From NCBI GenBank assembly GCA_020055645.1, contig CM034548.1, positions 41,098,296 through 41,162,295 on the forward strand: a stretch of 64,000 nt of DNA, in the 5' to 3' direction. Of this stretch, positions 25,793 to 64,000 are shown one piece after another. Numbering within the stretch: position 1 is the first letter of the stretch; each line of letters begins with the position of its first letter. A program made the position numbers and the translations under genes. The notes below the pieces were generated by a model. That model ran no database searches. It had not been told where the DNA came from and saw only the letters and a list, made by a program, of their open reading frames with translations. Source of the stretch: Tomocerus qinae. Its lineage: Eukaryota; Arthropoda; Collembola; Entomobryomorpha; Tomoceridae.

Positions 25793-28700
25793 ATGTATTA
25801 TAGTTACCAGAAGAGTATTTTTGTATTTATTTTATTTGTGAGTGTGTGCATTGAGAGCTGTAAAGGGAAAGGTGGTGCTAAAAAAGAGTTTAATGGTCCT
25901 GGAGGTGCTAGCACGGAAGACACGATTAATGATTACAGTGACATGACAGAATTCACGGACAATCCTCAGGGGGAAATTAGTCATAAGAAGCTTAAAAGTA
26001 CAAATACTTCCAAATCAAGCCAGAAAGCTCATGGACGCATCCTCATCGGAGGATTCAACATGCACAAGTTCGGAATTCAGAAAATTAAAACCAATCCCAA
26101 TTTACTCAATTCACTCGTCCGGGTATTATTTATTTTCAAATTAGTATAAAACTGTACCAACTTATATTTGTTTTATTACGGTTTTATTTATATAATTATT
26201 TCATTGGTTTAGATTGTTATGCGCTACGATTTGCTTGCTGTTTCCGAACTCACAGACCGTAAAGAAGCAGCCCTCAAAGAATTGATGGAAGCCGTCAACC
26301 ACCAATCAAAACACATTTATCATTACATTACTTCCCCTCGTGTAGGTCGATCTAAGAGTAAAGAGCAGTATGCTATAATTTATAAGTAAGTAGTTTCTAA
26401 ATTTATTCTGACTTTTTCCAAGTAAAATACTCAAAAATACAATTAATCTACTAACAATACAATTATGATTTATTACTCTAGAATTCAAAAAGTCCAAGTG
26501 AAGAAACACGTATTGTATGACGATTCTTTCGAAGATAATTTCACAAGAGATCCGCTAATAGCCGAAGTCACATTTAAAGGAAGAGGTTGACAAATACAAA
26601 AAATATATACTATCATGTATTCAATCCTGTAATTAGAGGTTTCCAAAATGGATGTGAGTGTTTGTATTTCAGTGGAAGATTTTTAGTACACCTTGAATGT
26701 AATTGTACTATTTTCAGATGAAGGTTTTGGACTTGTTGTGATTCATATAAAGCCAACAGAAGCGGTGAAGGAAATTAATGCTCTTGCTGACGTTCAAAAT
26801 TGGATAGAAAACAATTGGAAAATTAAGGTTAGGGAAGTTGAGAATTTTCTACATTTTTCATGTAATAATGTAATCTTTCATCCCTGGATTGCATACACAG
26901 CATGGTGGAAACATTCATAAACCATACACTTTCGTCTAAAGCACCATCTATAAATGTCTACAGCCCTTGCTGGGTCGAACGTTTCATTTTTGTTTTATCG
27001 CACACAAAATATTATTGGAGATACTTTTATGCCATATATCTTTCTATATAGGATATCTAGTCATTATATTATAGGCAAGTTCAATGCATATAATAAGTCT
27101 GGGTTGGTATCAATGAATGAAGAATATATCCGTGATGAAATAATGCCCTTTTGGGTAGTAGTTGGAACAAAGTGGCAAATAAAATAAGGAATTGGCCATA
27201 ATATAATTTCTAATGCGTTATATTTCCAGGACGTGATTATTATCGGGGACTTAAATGCAGACTGCGCCTACGTACGCAAAAAAGACTGGTCTTCGATAAA
27301 CTTGAGGAATCAGGATAAATTTTTGTGGCTCATCGGAGACGACGTCGACACGACTGTAGCAGCAGGAAGCAAATGTGCTTATGACAGGTACATCGTGTTT
27401 CCCATTTTTCTTTCTTTTTACTTCCTCTGTCTTGGCATCTCCATGGACTATATACACTATAGTCTATATATATTTCGTCTTACTTATCTCAAGTTTTCTG
27501 ATTTTACACGTCTAACCCAATCTACTATAATCATTTCCATTTTGTTTCCTAACCTTGCTTACTGTTTGTGGATTGAATGTGTAAAATAGTCCCTTAAAAT
27601 TCCCTACTCTGGCTTTTCATACAATATAATTCACTTCAGCTTAGTTCAGGCTCTTATTTTTGGTATGACATGCAGCACCTGCGATGTACGCATCCAGAAT
27701 TCATAAGCACGTAATGTTGCATCTCGGCATCTATACCCATCTATTATCTATATAGACAAAGATATCACATTTCGGCAGCTCTGCCTCCAAAGTACATAGT
27801 TCAGTGTAGGATAAAGATATTATCTGTGTCTTCATGCATAAATCCTGTATTTCCAATGGCTCCTTACCTTTCAGACTTTCAACCTCCATAACTATATATG
27901 CACATTATTTTAACACCAAATCATCACATGAAATATTTCATACCAAAATCATTGTTTGTTTGAAAAGTGGATTTCCCCGGAAATAATTATTTCTGAGAGC
28001 TATTTTTTGCCACAAAGATTGAAATATTTTCTCACAATTCCAAAGGCTGAATTTATATTTCGGAGGGACAATCGCTTTCGAACGGCGAATCGCTGAAAGC
28101 ATGAAATAGTTTGCAATAGCTAGGAAATCTTTAGAAATATCAATACTTTCAGAACTCTGTCCATTTAAAAGCGAACTCTAAAAGCTTTACTTTCACATGT
28201 ACAAAGAAAAAAGAGAAAGGTACAAATAGTACCTTTCTCTGTTTTCTTCTAAAAATAGTTCACTAATGGATGGAGTATACTTTCTTTCATGTCTAAGGAT
28301 TTTGCTATGCTATAAATTTCTATAGTAGTAGAAATAATGTCACAAATGCATACATTATGGTATGGCCATTCATACAGAAACATTAAAATTTTAGTAGGAA
28401 AAGTAGGAAGTAGGAAGCCATTAGCAACCGCTACCACCGATTTCATCAAAAATGAAACTCAACAAACTTTTTTATTTTCTGCTACTTCTAAGAAACGAAT
28501 TACTACTACCAACGTATACAATGATACTATATATTGTGTAACTATTTTTATTTCTCCCTGCAGTTATAAATAACTGCCACGTATCTAGGGGAATTTCTAG
28601 CACCCCTTACAAATTCCATAGCACTTGCTTGAAAGTCACCAAGGACTTTCTAGCACCCTTTTTGGATGTAGGTGAACTGGCCTGAAACCACTACATATAA

Positions 28701-29887
28701 AAAAGGTAGAGGTGAATAGTTCTAATGACAAAGGTGAATTGTTCCAATGACAACGTGACATAGATTCTGGGCTTCGGTGTTAATTACAACTTGTTTTCTC
28801 TCATGTAAAGGTTGACAATGGACATGTATGATGTATGCAGGATTTGAAATTAATTAAAATATGGGGTAAAATTTTCAAAAGTGGTATTAAAACTTTGGCT
28901 TTGGAACTGTTCACCTTTTCCTTTTTGGACCAGTTTCTCAGGTCAGTTCACTGTATTATACCCCTTTTTATATTTCCAAAACTTTCCGAAGACAGACAAT
29001 ATCATTAAAATAAATGCTGAATTTAAGCAGCGATACCTCGTTGTCGGTCACTACTTTTCCATCTTTTCTGACCTAACCTATTAAAAATCACTATTTTTGG
29101 GTCTTTTCTGACCTAAAAGGGAGTAACGATCAAAATAGATAACATACCATTGCACGTCACCTTTACTTGTTACTAGTAACCTTTACGTTTTAGTGTAAAG
29201 GTTACTAGTAACACTTTTCCTGTTAATAATATCTACACGGTACGACAAAAAACAATTACAAAAAAGGATTTACCTTTTTTAATTTTATATAGATAGATGA
29301 TCATACTTATGTTGGTAAAAATATGTATATAGGTATATAAAACATTTCATTTTACAGGAGAAAAAATCCCATTTCTGTGAGAATTATGTAGTGATCGGAA
29401 TATGAAGTGTTTATTAAGTTCAATATTTGCAATGCATGTATCTGTTTAGATTTTAGATCTAAGAATATTTGGTGCAATTTTATTTTATTATTTTGAACCT
29501 CCCTAAGGCAAATATTTAAGCTTTGTATAATAACGATAATAGTGAAAGTGCTGATTACTGATGTGACAATTATTTGGACGCAGAATTGTGATAAGTGGAG
29601 CATTCCTGCAGAGCTCTGTGATCCCCAAATCCGGGAGACCGTATAAATTCGATCGAGCATTGCATCTGGAAGATAAAGAGGCTCTTCAAGTGTCCGATCA
29701 TTATCCAGTAGAATTCGCTATAAGATTGAACGAGACTGTAACAACGTCAACCAGCGGAGGATTCTCCATTTCCCAGTATTCAGTATACTATAAAGTTCCA
29801 ATTTTCATTCAGAGTCAACCTTGGTTCTACTATTTACTCACAATTGGCGGTGCCATTCCAGCCTTATGGCAAAATCCTCTGTGGTAG
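25793..29887 (+). CDS. Secreted DNase I-family endonuclease
   Basis: A divalent-metal-dependent endonuclease of the DNase I/DNASE1L family, predicted secreted or surface-anchored. Exons: 25793-26122, 26213-26385, 26482-26585, 26718-26827, 27230-27387, 29584-29887; 392 residues. A signal peptide (SIFVFILFVSVCIES) is followed by a polar insert of about 60 residues, then the fold begins at ILIGGFNMHKFG. Family landmarks are all present: catalytic Glu in LLAVSELTD, QYAIIYK, catalytic His in GLVVIHIKP, metal/phosphate Asp and Asn in IIIGDLNADCAYV, DTTVAAGSKCAYDRIV, and the closing SDHYPVEF. The Cys pair that forms the conserved disulfide (NADC and SKCAYD) is kept. After the domain come a Thr/Ser/Gly stretch and a hydrophobic tail (WFYYLLTIGGAIPALW) ending the protein. 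Family membership is firm; which vertebrate paralogue it corresponds to is not. Confidence 0.9.
28212..28240. repeat. 12-bp perfect hairpin in DNase intron 5
   Basis: Arms AGAGAAAGGTAC (28212-28223) and GTACCTTTCTCT (28229-28240) around the loop AAATA; flanking A-rich and T-rich bases extend the pairing imperfectly. Confidence 0.8.
28672..28951. repeat. Imperfect foldback repeat in DNase intron 5
   Basis: The left end begins GTGAACTGGCCTGAAACCAC and continues to AAAAAAGGTAGAGGTGAATAG. The reverse complement of the right end reads GTGAACTGACCTGAGAAACT and continues to AAAAAGGAAAAGGTGAACAG. The arms are about 50-55 bp with small gaps. No ORF between them and no clear target duplication. Probably a decayed MITE. 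Confidence 0.5.
29168..29213. repeat. Perfect 19-bp hairpin in DNase intron 5
   Basis: Arms TGTTACTAGTAACCTTTAC (29168-29186) and GTAAAGGTTACTAGTAACA (29195-29213) are exact inverted copies around the 8-base loop GTTTTAGT. Each arm also contains the self-complementary word GTTACTAGTAAC. Confidence 0.9.
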
Positions 29888-32793
29888 GCGTTAAAAAATG
29901 CATACAGACTTGTAGATAGCAGGGCAGGGCTATTACCAAGCCATATGCAATCCCAAATCGCTGCAGCAGTCTGGAACCAGAATGTCTTGAATTACTCTCA
30001 TCTACGACCGACCCGACGACAGAAGCCCTAAACAGTATAACGCCACGTTTGTATTTAACCTAATGACCCAAAAAACAGTAACGACATGTCGGGTACAGCC
30101 AAACGAAAGCATAACTTAAATACATATATACATGCAATGCATAATGCATGCTGAAAACAAACACTGACAAAACTATTATAGTAAGAATCCATGTAACCGT
30201 TGCATTTCGAATTCTTTTAAACTACATATAAATACATCATTATACTATAACAAACATAGAGTTTATAGCAATTATCTCAATATATTATATAGGTAGCCAC
30301 CGTTACTATTATACAACTATGCATATATAGTAAATAAAAAGATCGTTTCATGTATAGCTATACTAATACAGTATAAATCAAAATTATATTATAAAGAGGA
30401 ATGTTACATTCAGAGATAAAAATGATATGTAGTACTGCGACGGATTTCTGTAATAAGTATTTCAATTCATAGACATAGAATAAGGTACATGATGCCACAG
30501 CAATGGTAGATAGTGACCTACATTAAGTAGATAGTAGCAGGGCCCTAGAATAAATTGTAATTTGTAATATCGTATACATTGTAGACATTGAGTTAAGAAC
30601 TAACTATTTATTACCCTTCAGAACCAAATCATCATGTATTCAACTAAAGTTCATTATGTGTAGCATCACAGCGCAAACAATAATGTCAATTAGACGAATT
30701 TATCGCCCACTCATACTCACTCTGTAGACTTAAAGCTCAGCCAAAAATAACATTCTAGGGAACTACCCCATTTAGTATTCCTACTTTTAATAGTCAACCA
30801 AACCTAATAACTAACAATTTATGTATACCCAACAATTAAATAGCCATAGAATTTAATAACAAATGGTACATACTTACTATTAACAAATATAGATAAATAA
30901 CTACCAAATGCCAAGTCAATATATTGGTACAAACCACCTGAATATCAGCAATATTTGTACCTACATACATACCGACATCCTTTTACTTTCATATGCACAT
31001 CTTCTGATTATTTCATTCATTAATACTCAACCTCAATTAATTATCTCTAAGACAAATGCATTTACTTGCGTATGTAGTGTAATTAAAATGGAGAAAGTAC
31101 ACTTTCTCTTTCTTCGTTTCTTTTAAGTGTTCACTTCTGAAAATGAAACAAAGGCCAATGTTTGTTAGAATATCACATAACTATTTAAATAGATTATGTT
31201 TCTTTGTCATTGGCAAAGTGTGGTAAAGGAAACGGTCTGGTTTGTAATAAAACAACAAGAATATTGGCTAATTTGAAATGCTGTAACTGTATGGCCGGGT
31301 TTGCTTACAGAAGTTCCTACTTGTTTAGAAAAGAAAATATTCATAAATATAATATATATTATAACAATCTTAGTCGGGAAATTTTTTTGCTACACTTTAT
31401 ACGCAATCTCATTGTAAGTTATTATACCGTGTATATTCATTACGATACAATATTGTTATAGCTTTGAGATTTAATTGTTAGTATCATAATAAGAAGCATT
31501 TTGATGAATTATATTTAAATAGCGATTTGATTTGCTTGTACCTATGATATAAATGTCCGTTATTTGTACATAGAGCAAGCGTTGCGACAAATAATTGAAT
31601 TATGTTAATTGGGTTATCTATAATTATGTACTAATTAGAATACGAATAACAAAAACAATGTTACCTACATAAACTACATTCCGTACAATTGTAAATACTC
31701 AATAGAATTTAGAACGGCAATTTTATTTTTTCTCGATTATTAATTTTGAACCGCGACATTCTGAGAAAACAAATACATACAAATAGAAGATTATTAATAA
31801 TTTATACTCTAAATTGTTATTACAATTAGTGACAAATTTCAAACTACTGAATAATGTATTACATGACTTATTATTACTAACTACCAAATGACTTTAAATA
31901 GTGACCTTTGGGATAGACCTCAGGGTCTAGCTCAATTCGACATTTTTAGCGCCTGATTTTCAAAATTTCGAGAAAGTCTTTCTGTATGTATTTCATGCAT
32001 TAAAAAATGGGCGTTTATTGAAACATCTAAAGCCACTATCTAAAGTTGAAGATAAAAAAATAGCTAAATAGAAACAGAACTACCCGGATACCTTCTTCAA
32101 GTACCTACATCTATAGCTGCTGTACCTAACTGATACTGACATGACAGTGTGCTAACTATCATAGATAAGGGCTGGGCTTTACAAAAATGCCACACTGATA
32201 ATATTTATCATCCAAAATTATGTAATAAAATAAACCTAGCTTTATTGTTGCCTTAATTTATAAGCACATTCCCTGTAAATTAACGCACTTTGAATGTTAT
32301 AACAATCTACTTGAAACTTCATATACACAAATGACGTTGTTCCATGTAATTACTTATTTATTGTTGTCTTAATGTTATACCTTTTGGCATAATCTTAGTT
32401 CTTCATTATATTCATATAATATTATGCATTGTCGTTGTAAGGTTTTTGTAAATTCTATTTACCGTGTTCATTACTAATTATTTTAATGCTTAAAGTAACT
32501 GCAGCTCAAAGATTGCAGTATGAAGTAATAAAAGTAATACACCTTATTAGTCTTTCCCTATTTTTTCGGCTTCAATGACAATTCATTTATTCTTTACATT
32601 TACATAGACTTATTTATCACCAAATGCAATGGAATTTAGAATGAAGAGAGATCATTTGCAAAAGATGTTGATTTCAATGATGAATTATATTATTTGGTAT
32701 AAGTTGTAAGAAAATGTATTAAATATTCGTATGACTATTTTTAGTAATCTTTATTTACAGTTACACAACTATAAGCATTATCTATGCTGCATT
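29888..32793. other. DNase 3' flank, no gene seen
   Basis: A+T-rich non-coding sequence. A candidate poly(A) hexamer AATAAA for the DNase gene lies at 30333-30338. The ORFs here are short and low-complexity. Confidence 0.45.
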
Positions 32794-32801
32794 GTCTCAA
32801 T

Positions 32802-33444
32802 AAGAAGCGACTTTCTCAATGCGTAAACTGGGCCAATTCCCAGGGCCTCGCGCATTGGGGACCTCGCTCAGAGCCTTTGTAAAGAAAAATTATCTATTGA
32901 TATCACTTCAAAAGCATTGGTTTTATTTTGTGTTTGGACAATCTTTTGCGAACCTATTGCACTAAAAATTCTAAAAAAACAACTAAAAGTTGCAGCCTCG
33001 ATCACCCTATTATACAATACCACACAAAAGCACTGTTTTATTAAAGCTTAAAGCACTTTATTCATCATTGTTAAAGTGAATTCACCGTGAAAAATGTATT
33101 GATTTACAAGTATAAAGTGAAACCATTATAAAACTGTTCCCTTGATAAAACGAATCCAATTTCAACAAGACATATTGGATAAGATATGTTTTGTCTCAAG
33201 TCTCAGAAACGTTTTCAAGGGCGGACGGAGAGGAGCAGTTCTCGGGGATACCCGAAATTCAAGAAAACGGAATTATTTCCTCAAACTAACAAAAATTTCC
33301 GATTGCATATTACTTTTGTATATATTATGTGTGCGAGTGAATAGATTTATTTGATAATGAAATATAAAGCAAAAACTACAAAATATGAAAATTTAAAGTG
33401 ACAGATATTAATATGCAGCCTTGCAAATCCTAGAGCCGCCACTG
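32802..33444. mobile_element. Non-autonomous hAT-type DNA transposon, 643 bp
   Basis: The right end, read inward on the minus strand, begins CAGTGGCGGCTCTAGGATTT, a typical hAT terminus. The left end AAGAAGCGACTTT is a diverged match to its first 13 bases. An exact 8-bp duplication GTCTCAAT flanks the element on both sides (32794-32801 and 33445-33452), the target-duplication length of hAT elements. The interior starts with a G+C-rich block (GGGCCTCGCGCATTGGGGAC) of the kind seen in hAT relics. It encodes no transposase; the one ORF inside is short and unlike any transposase. Confidence 0.75.
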
Positions 33445-33452
33445 GTCTCAAT

Positions 33453-36400
33453 GTATATTAACTGGCTTTGAAGATACTTTTCTCAATTCACGGAGGAGAG
33501 CATTGTACTTGTACTAACGTTTTGGAGTCCTGTTTATGGTCATCTTATTACGATTGGGAATAAGGGAAGGCTTCTCAATAATAAAATTATGCCCAGCAAA
33601 GTTCCCTACTTAGTCTTAGTGTTAGAAATGAAAATTAAATATTTCATTTATACTGCCGAGTATAAATAGGTATCTACATTATTTAACTAGACAAAGAAAC
33701 TATAAGCAATCTTTCATTGACAAGCAAAAAAATGTTAATCCGATCCTGTCGCTTTAGCATATTAGAGTAGAAAAGACTTATCTAGTTCCTTGATCTTTAA
33801 AAGATTAGAAAGTTTTTTGCATTGTAGATAAATAAGTTCCTACAACAACTCAATAATTCACATTGAAATGTATACACATAAAATTATCAAGCTCAGGTGT
33901 AAGAAATACTTTATGGTACATTAATTCATGGTACTTTAATGCATGGTACTTGATGCTAGCTAGTAGCTAGTACTGCCATTACAAAGCTATAGGCTATCTA
34001 CGGCTACACGAATAAATAAATAACTGCTGTAGACATGATAGCCCAACTCAAGGCTCCCACAAATATGCGAAATCGCAAAGTCGCAAATCTAACGCGTATG
34101 TGTGGAATCACTTAGCAAATGTGCGATTGAAATTGGCCGAGTTGATTTATTAAAATAAAAGCTTGTTTCTGCGGTTACAAGTACAAATGTAGACTGACCG
34201 ACTACAGTTGGCAAAGATAAACATCCCTTTTTGAATCGTTTTTAAGCTGGATCGTTTAATTGGAATACCTTATTTGCTCCCTATGTCGGTAAGAAATCAG
34301 AATTGCTATATCTTTGAAATTTAAAAAGAAAAGGCTATCGGCGAAGACGAGTTCCTGAAATTAAAACAAGTCGGTCCCAATGAAGATTTCTAGTCATCAA
34401 TAAATGTGTTGCTATTCCTAAGGTAACCTTTTTAACTTACTTACAAATTACAAGTGTCGTTGCACATTTGATTGTCATTAAAATATTTAGATGGTAGAAG
34501 CGAAGTAAGGAATAAATTAAATGAAATATTCTGAATTGATGACAGAGTAGAGATACTTTTTACTGCGATTAATAAGAATATTGTTACAATATTACATTAC
34601 AGTAGATTTACAATGTTAAATTACTTATGTAGGTACACGTAGTTTATAGAATATAATAATGTGTTTATTATAATGTTTGTATAATAATAGTATTAATTAG
34701 CAGCAGGTTAGAATTACAGTTTCCCTCTCTACCGCAATACAGTATAATAATAAGACCTAGGTAGTATTAATACGACTTGTGCCGCAGACTAATAGCTAAA
34801 GGTACAATAATTATAATATTATTACTAGCACACTAATAACCAGTTAATTCAAGTATAGTAAGTAGCAGTAGAGTAATGTGGAGAATCATTGTTCATACAG
34901 TATCACACAGATTCACTTTTTGCTTGACATAAGTATATTTACCTCTCGAATAGTGAATGAAAACTACGTATTTATGCAGTACGAAGCACTTTCTAGACAT
35001 TTTAACCTTTAAATATTAATAATATTATTATTTAAGTAGTAAGTATAAGTATGTATAGGTATACCTGACTACAATTATGGCTAGTAATGCTAGTATCATT
35101 ATTATTACTTAAATAGTAGCTGTAATAAAGTCGTTTTAGTAGGTATTTCTGATGGTACGGTACAACTTAATTTCTACTGTTTCGTATCGTAAGTTATGCT
35201 AACAATTAAGATGCTAAACCTTCCCCGGATTTAGTAGTTTATTATGATAAATATTAGCCGAAGGCAATGGCACTTGAATATCGTCAGACCAAAACAGTTT
35301 TAAAGACAATCGACTGACCGAATAAATACATATTAATATGGAGTAAATACTCACGTGCCTGTAGAAATGCTCAGTCCTAAATAGTGCAGGGATAATCCTG
35401 CTAATAAGTAATAATGCTAACGGTTTGCAGGAATCGTTGAGAGTGCAATGGATTGGACTGGACAAAACATTTCTAATTGTGCACGTATTTAGAGACGTCC
35501 ATGAAGTCAGAATAGCCAAATAGCGGAGCAAATGGGTGCCTATATAATACTTGCGAGTAGATACACAAAGTTTTCCGTAGAGATGCACAATAGATTATGA
35601 TGGCACTTGGTTCTCTGCTCACGATATTAATTATGAGAGGCATGAGCCAATTCAAAAGGAAAATCGCATCTCATGTGAACTTGGATGATCTCATTTCGTC
35701 CAGTCCAACTCTCTGAGAGCATCATCACATCTCCCACAAAACGAGTGAAATGGTGAGAGTTTCATTCCCCTATAGATTATGTACATACGTAGATTACATT
35801 AGCTACCTACCTATCTCGGGAAGAACTGATGATGATGATGATGAGATGAACGGGACAGAGATCTGATGAGTGAGTGAGTGAGATGAGTTCAATTTCATTC
35901 AACTACACTTTCATCAACCTATTTACAGCTATCATTACATAATAGCTCCCTATCCAAACTAACTCCAGATCAGACGCACATATTCCCTCAATTAATAACT
36001 TTGCTCTGCTCCAGAGGAAACGGGTCCATCTATAATTAATTTGATTAGAGCGCATTTCTCTAGTTCTAGTTGGGCTAGCTCCCTTGCTTGGCCACTACTT
36101 ACTAGTACATACATACCTACATGCTCCGATAGAATCATGATGGAAGAGCTCTGCTCTATTTACGTTACATACATAAAGAAAATAATATGTTAGGCCAGAC
36201 AGAGTCGTCGTCGTCGTCGCCATTGCATCGCTTGTGTATACAAGTCTCTCTGCTTCTACCCACAATTAATATTCTTAAAGTACGTGTAAATGACATTCCC
36301 ACAAGGAGAGAATAAACATACATACATCTATATCTGTACTTGTAGTATGTATCTATTATCTCCAACCAAGAGTATCTATCCTCCGTCTATATTTATTATT

Positions 36401-37336
36401 CAGTAATAAGGTCTATGTCCACCTATATAGATATGAGATTGTCATTGTTTCTGGTGCAGAGTACAAACACTGGTGATAATAAGTCCTCATTTATTATTAT
36501 TATTATTATTATATATTCTTCCTATAACATAGTAATTGAGGAGGAGGAGGAGGAAGAGGAGGAGAGTTGAGTTCTAGTAGTAGTAGGACGTTCCTTAGAG
36601 GAACTCCTTAACTATTAATAACAACAATAATAATAATTGGACGACGATGTAAAATAATCTAAGGTAAAGTTGGTTCGTTTCGTATTGTATCTAATGTAAT
36701 AGAGTTCAAAAGTTTCAATTGAAGAATGACAAGACAAGGTAGACTAGGACAGGAGTGACTTGGTTCGTTCATATCCACTAAATAATTATCTTTGCATGTT
36801 GGGATAAGAATGAAGGAAAGGGCTTTGGGAGGAATAACAAAATCAACTCTAAAACAAGACTGGAGGAATCATGCTGTAACAATAATCCAATGTATTCTAG
36901 TGTCTTTTGTAATGTTTGGCTTCTGCTCTCCTTCTGATCTGTCTTATGAAGCTAATAGATCATTGCCTGGGAATTTTAATGTGTTTTGATTTGAGATAGT
37001 TTACGTGTTCGTGCAGAAGAGCAGATGCCGTTTCCTTGTCCCTCCAACTACTTCTAATGGAGAGACGTTACATATACAAAGGGATAAGTAGCTATTTAAC
37101 TATTTCACTTCCCACATGCACTACTATTAGTTGGGTATGAGAGGGAGTGAAAGCATTCAATTACTACTACAGTACAGAGTTACGTACGTATACTACTTAA
37201 CATTATGTATACGTATTAGTCGATTGAAATTTCCTTGGTGCTCTGCTATTGTATTCCCGTTGCTTCTTCTAATAATTCACTTTGCCATTCCTCCGTCGTC
37301 GTTCGATTGGATGTTTGAAAATTGCATTTTGGGTTA
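33453..37336. other. Interval downstream of the smoothelin gene, no gene seen
   Basis: Contains a 15-bp unit repeated three times at about 33913-33957 (ATGGTAC-led) and several simple repeats: GATGA/GTGA at 35826-35885, GTC at 36206-36222, TTA at 36490-36513, GGA at 36540-36566. The part nearest 37336 is presumably the smoothelin 3' untranslated region. ORFs of 124 and 60 codons near 35214-35655 (minus) overlap each other and look like chance. Confidence 0.4.

Positions 37337-64000
<26,664 letters not shown>

Noticed and set aside
33142..33354. 70-codon ORF inside the hAT-like element
   Set aside because: Too short and unlike hAT transposase; no catalytic or dimerisation motifs seen.
35214..35655. 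Overlapping 124- and 60-codon minus-strand ORFs
   Set aside because: Two frames open over the same stretch, no recognised motif and no splice sites joining them to the smoothelin gene; most likely chance.

Overview
The window looks like nuclear DNA of an animal. It is A+T-rich, and its genes are split by many GT-AG introns, mostly short (about 60-700 bp) with a few of 1-8 kb. The gene families (PISD, TRIAP1, TTF2, USP30, GXYLT, a DNase I relative and smoothelin) are metazoan. Compact introns, small intergenic gaps and family membership suggest an arthropod-like invertebrate; that placement is inference, and species cannot be told from the sequence alone. Exon-intron structures were built by hand from ORFs, splice consensus and reading phase. 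All introns used are GT-AG and keep the frame.

Layout. 1-2877: no supported gene. 2878-5055 (+): PISD, mitochondrial phosphatidylserine decarboxylase, 7 exons. 5056-6875: spacer with three diverged copies of a roughly 270-280 bp repeat. 6876-8008 (-): TRIAP1, a twin-CX9C intermembrane-space protein, with a 221-bp MITE-like foldback in its first intron. 9205-14015 (+): TTF2/lodestar SNF2 ATPase, 12 exons, head-to-head with TRIAP1. About 14519-14712 (-): a possible orphan terminal exon. 15102-16959 (+): USP30, mitochondrial outer-membrane deubiquitinase, 6 exons. 18810-19794 (-): broken protein-like fragments, probably a pseudogene. 20713-23002 (+): GXYLT glucoside xylosyltransferase, 7 exons. 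25793-29887 (+): secreted DNase I-family nuclease, 6 exons; its last intron is 2.2 kb and carries a foldback repeat and two hairpins. 32802-33444: a non-autonomous hAT transposon flanked by an 8-bp target duplication. 37337 to beyond 64000 (-): one very large smoothelin-like gene with a type-2 calponin-homology domain at its C-terminus, two multi-kilobase coding exons and an apparent alternative first exon.

How the genes relate. Three of the first four recognised genes (PISD, TRIAP1, USP30) act at mitochondria. PISD and TRIAP1 are convergent neighbours, and in other animals they act in consecutive steps: TRIAP1 with a PRELI-family partner moves phosphatidylserine across the intermembrane space, and PISD decarboxylates it to phosphatidylethanolamine. 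Whether this adjacency is selected or chance cannot be decided here. The smoothelin-like locus fills the right 40% of the window and continues past its edge.

I did not find tRNA or rRNA genes, CRISPR arrays, viral genes or a clearly unprecedented multi-gene system. The most novel-looking items are the smoothelin locus (an N-terminal hydrophobic alternative exon and a basophilic phospho-motif array), the unrecognised broken gene at 18.8-19.8 kb, and several structured repeats.
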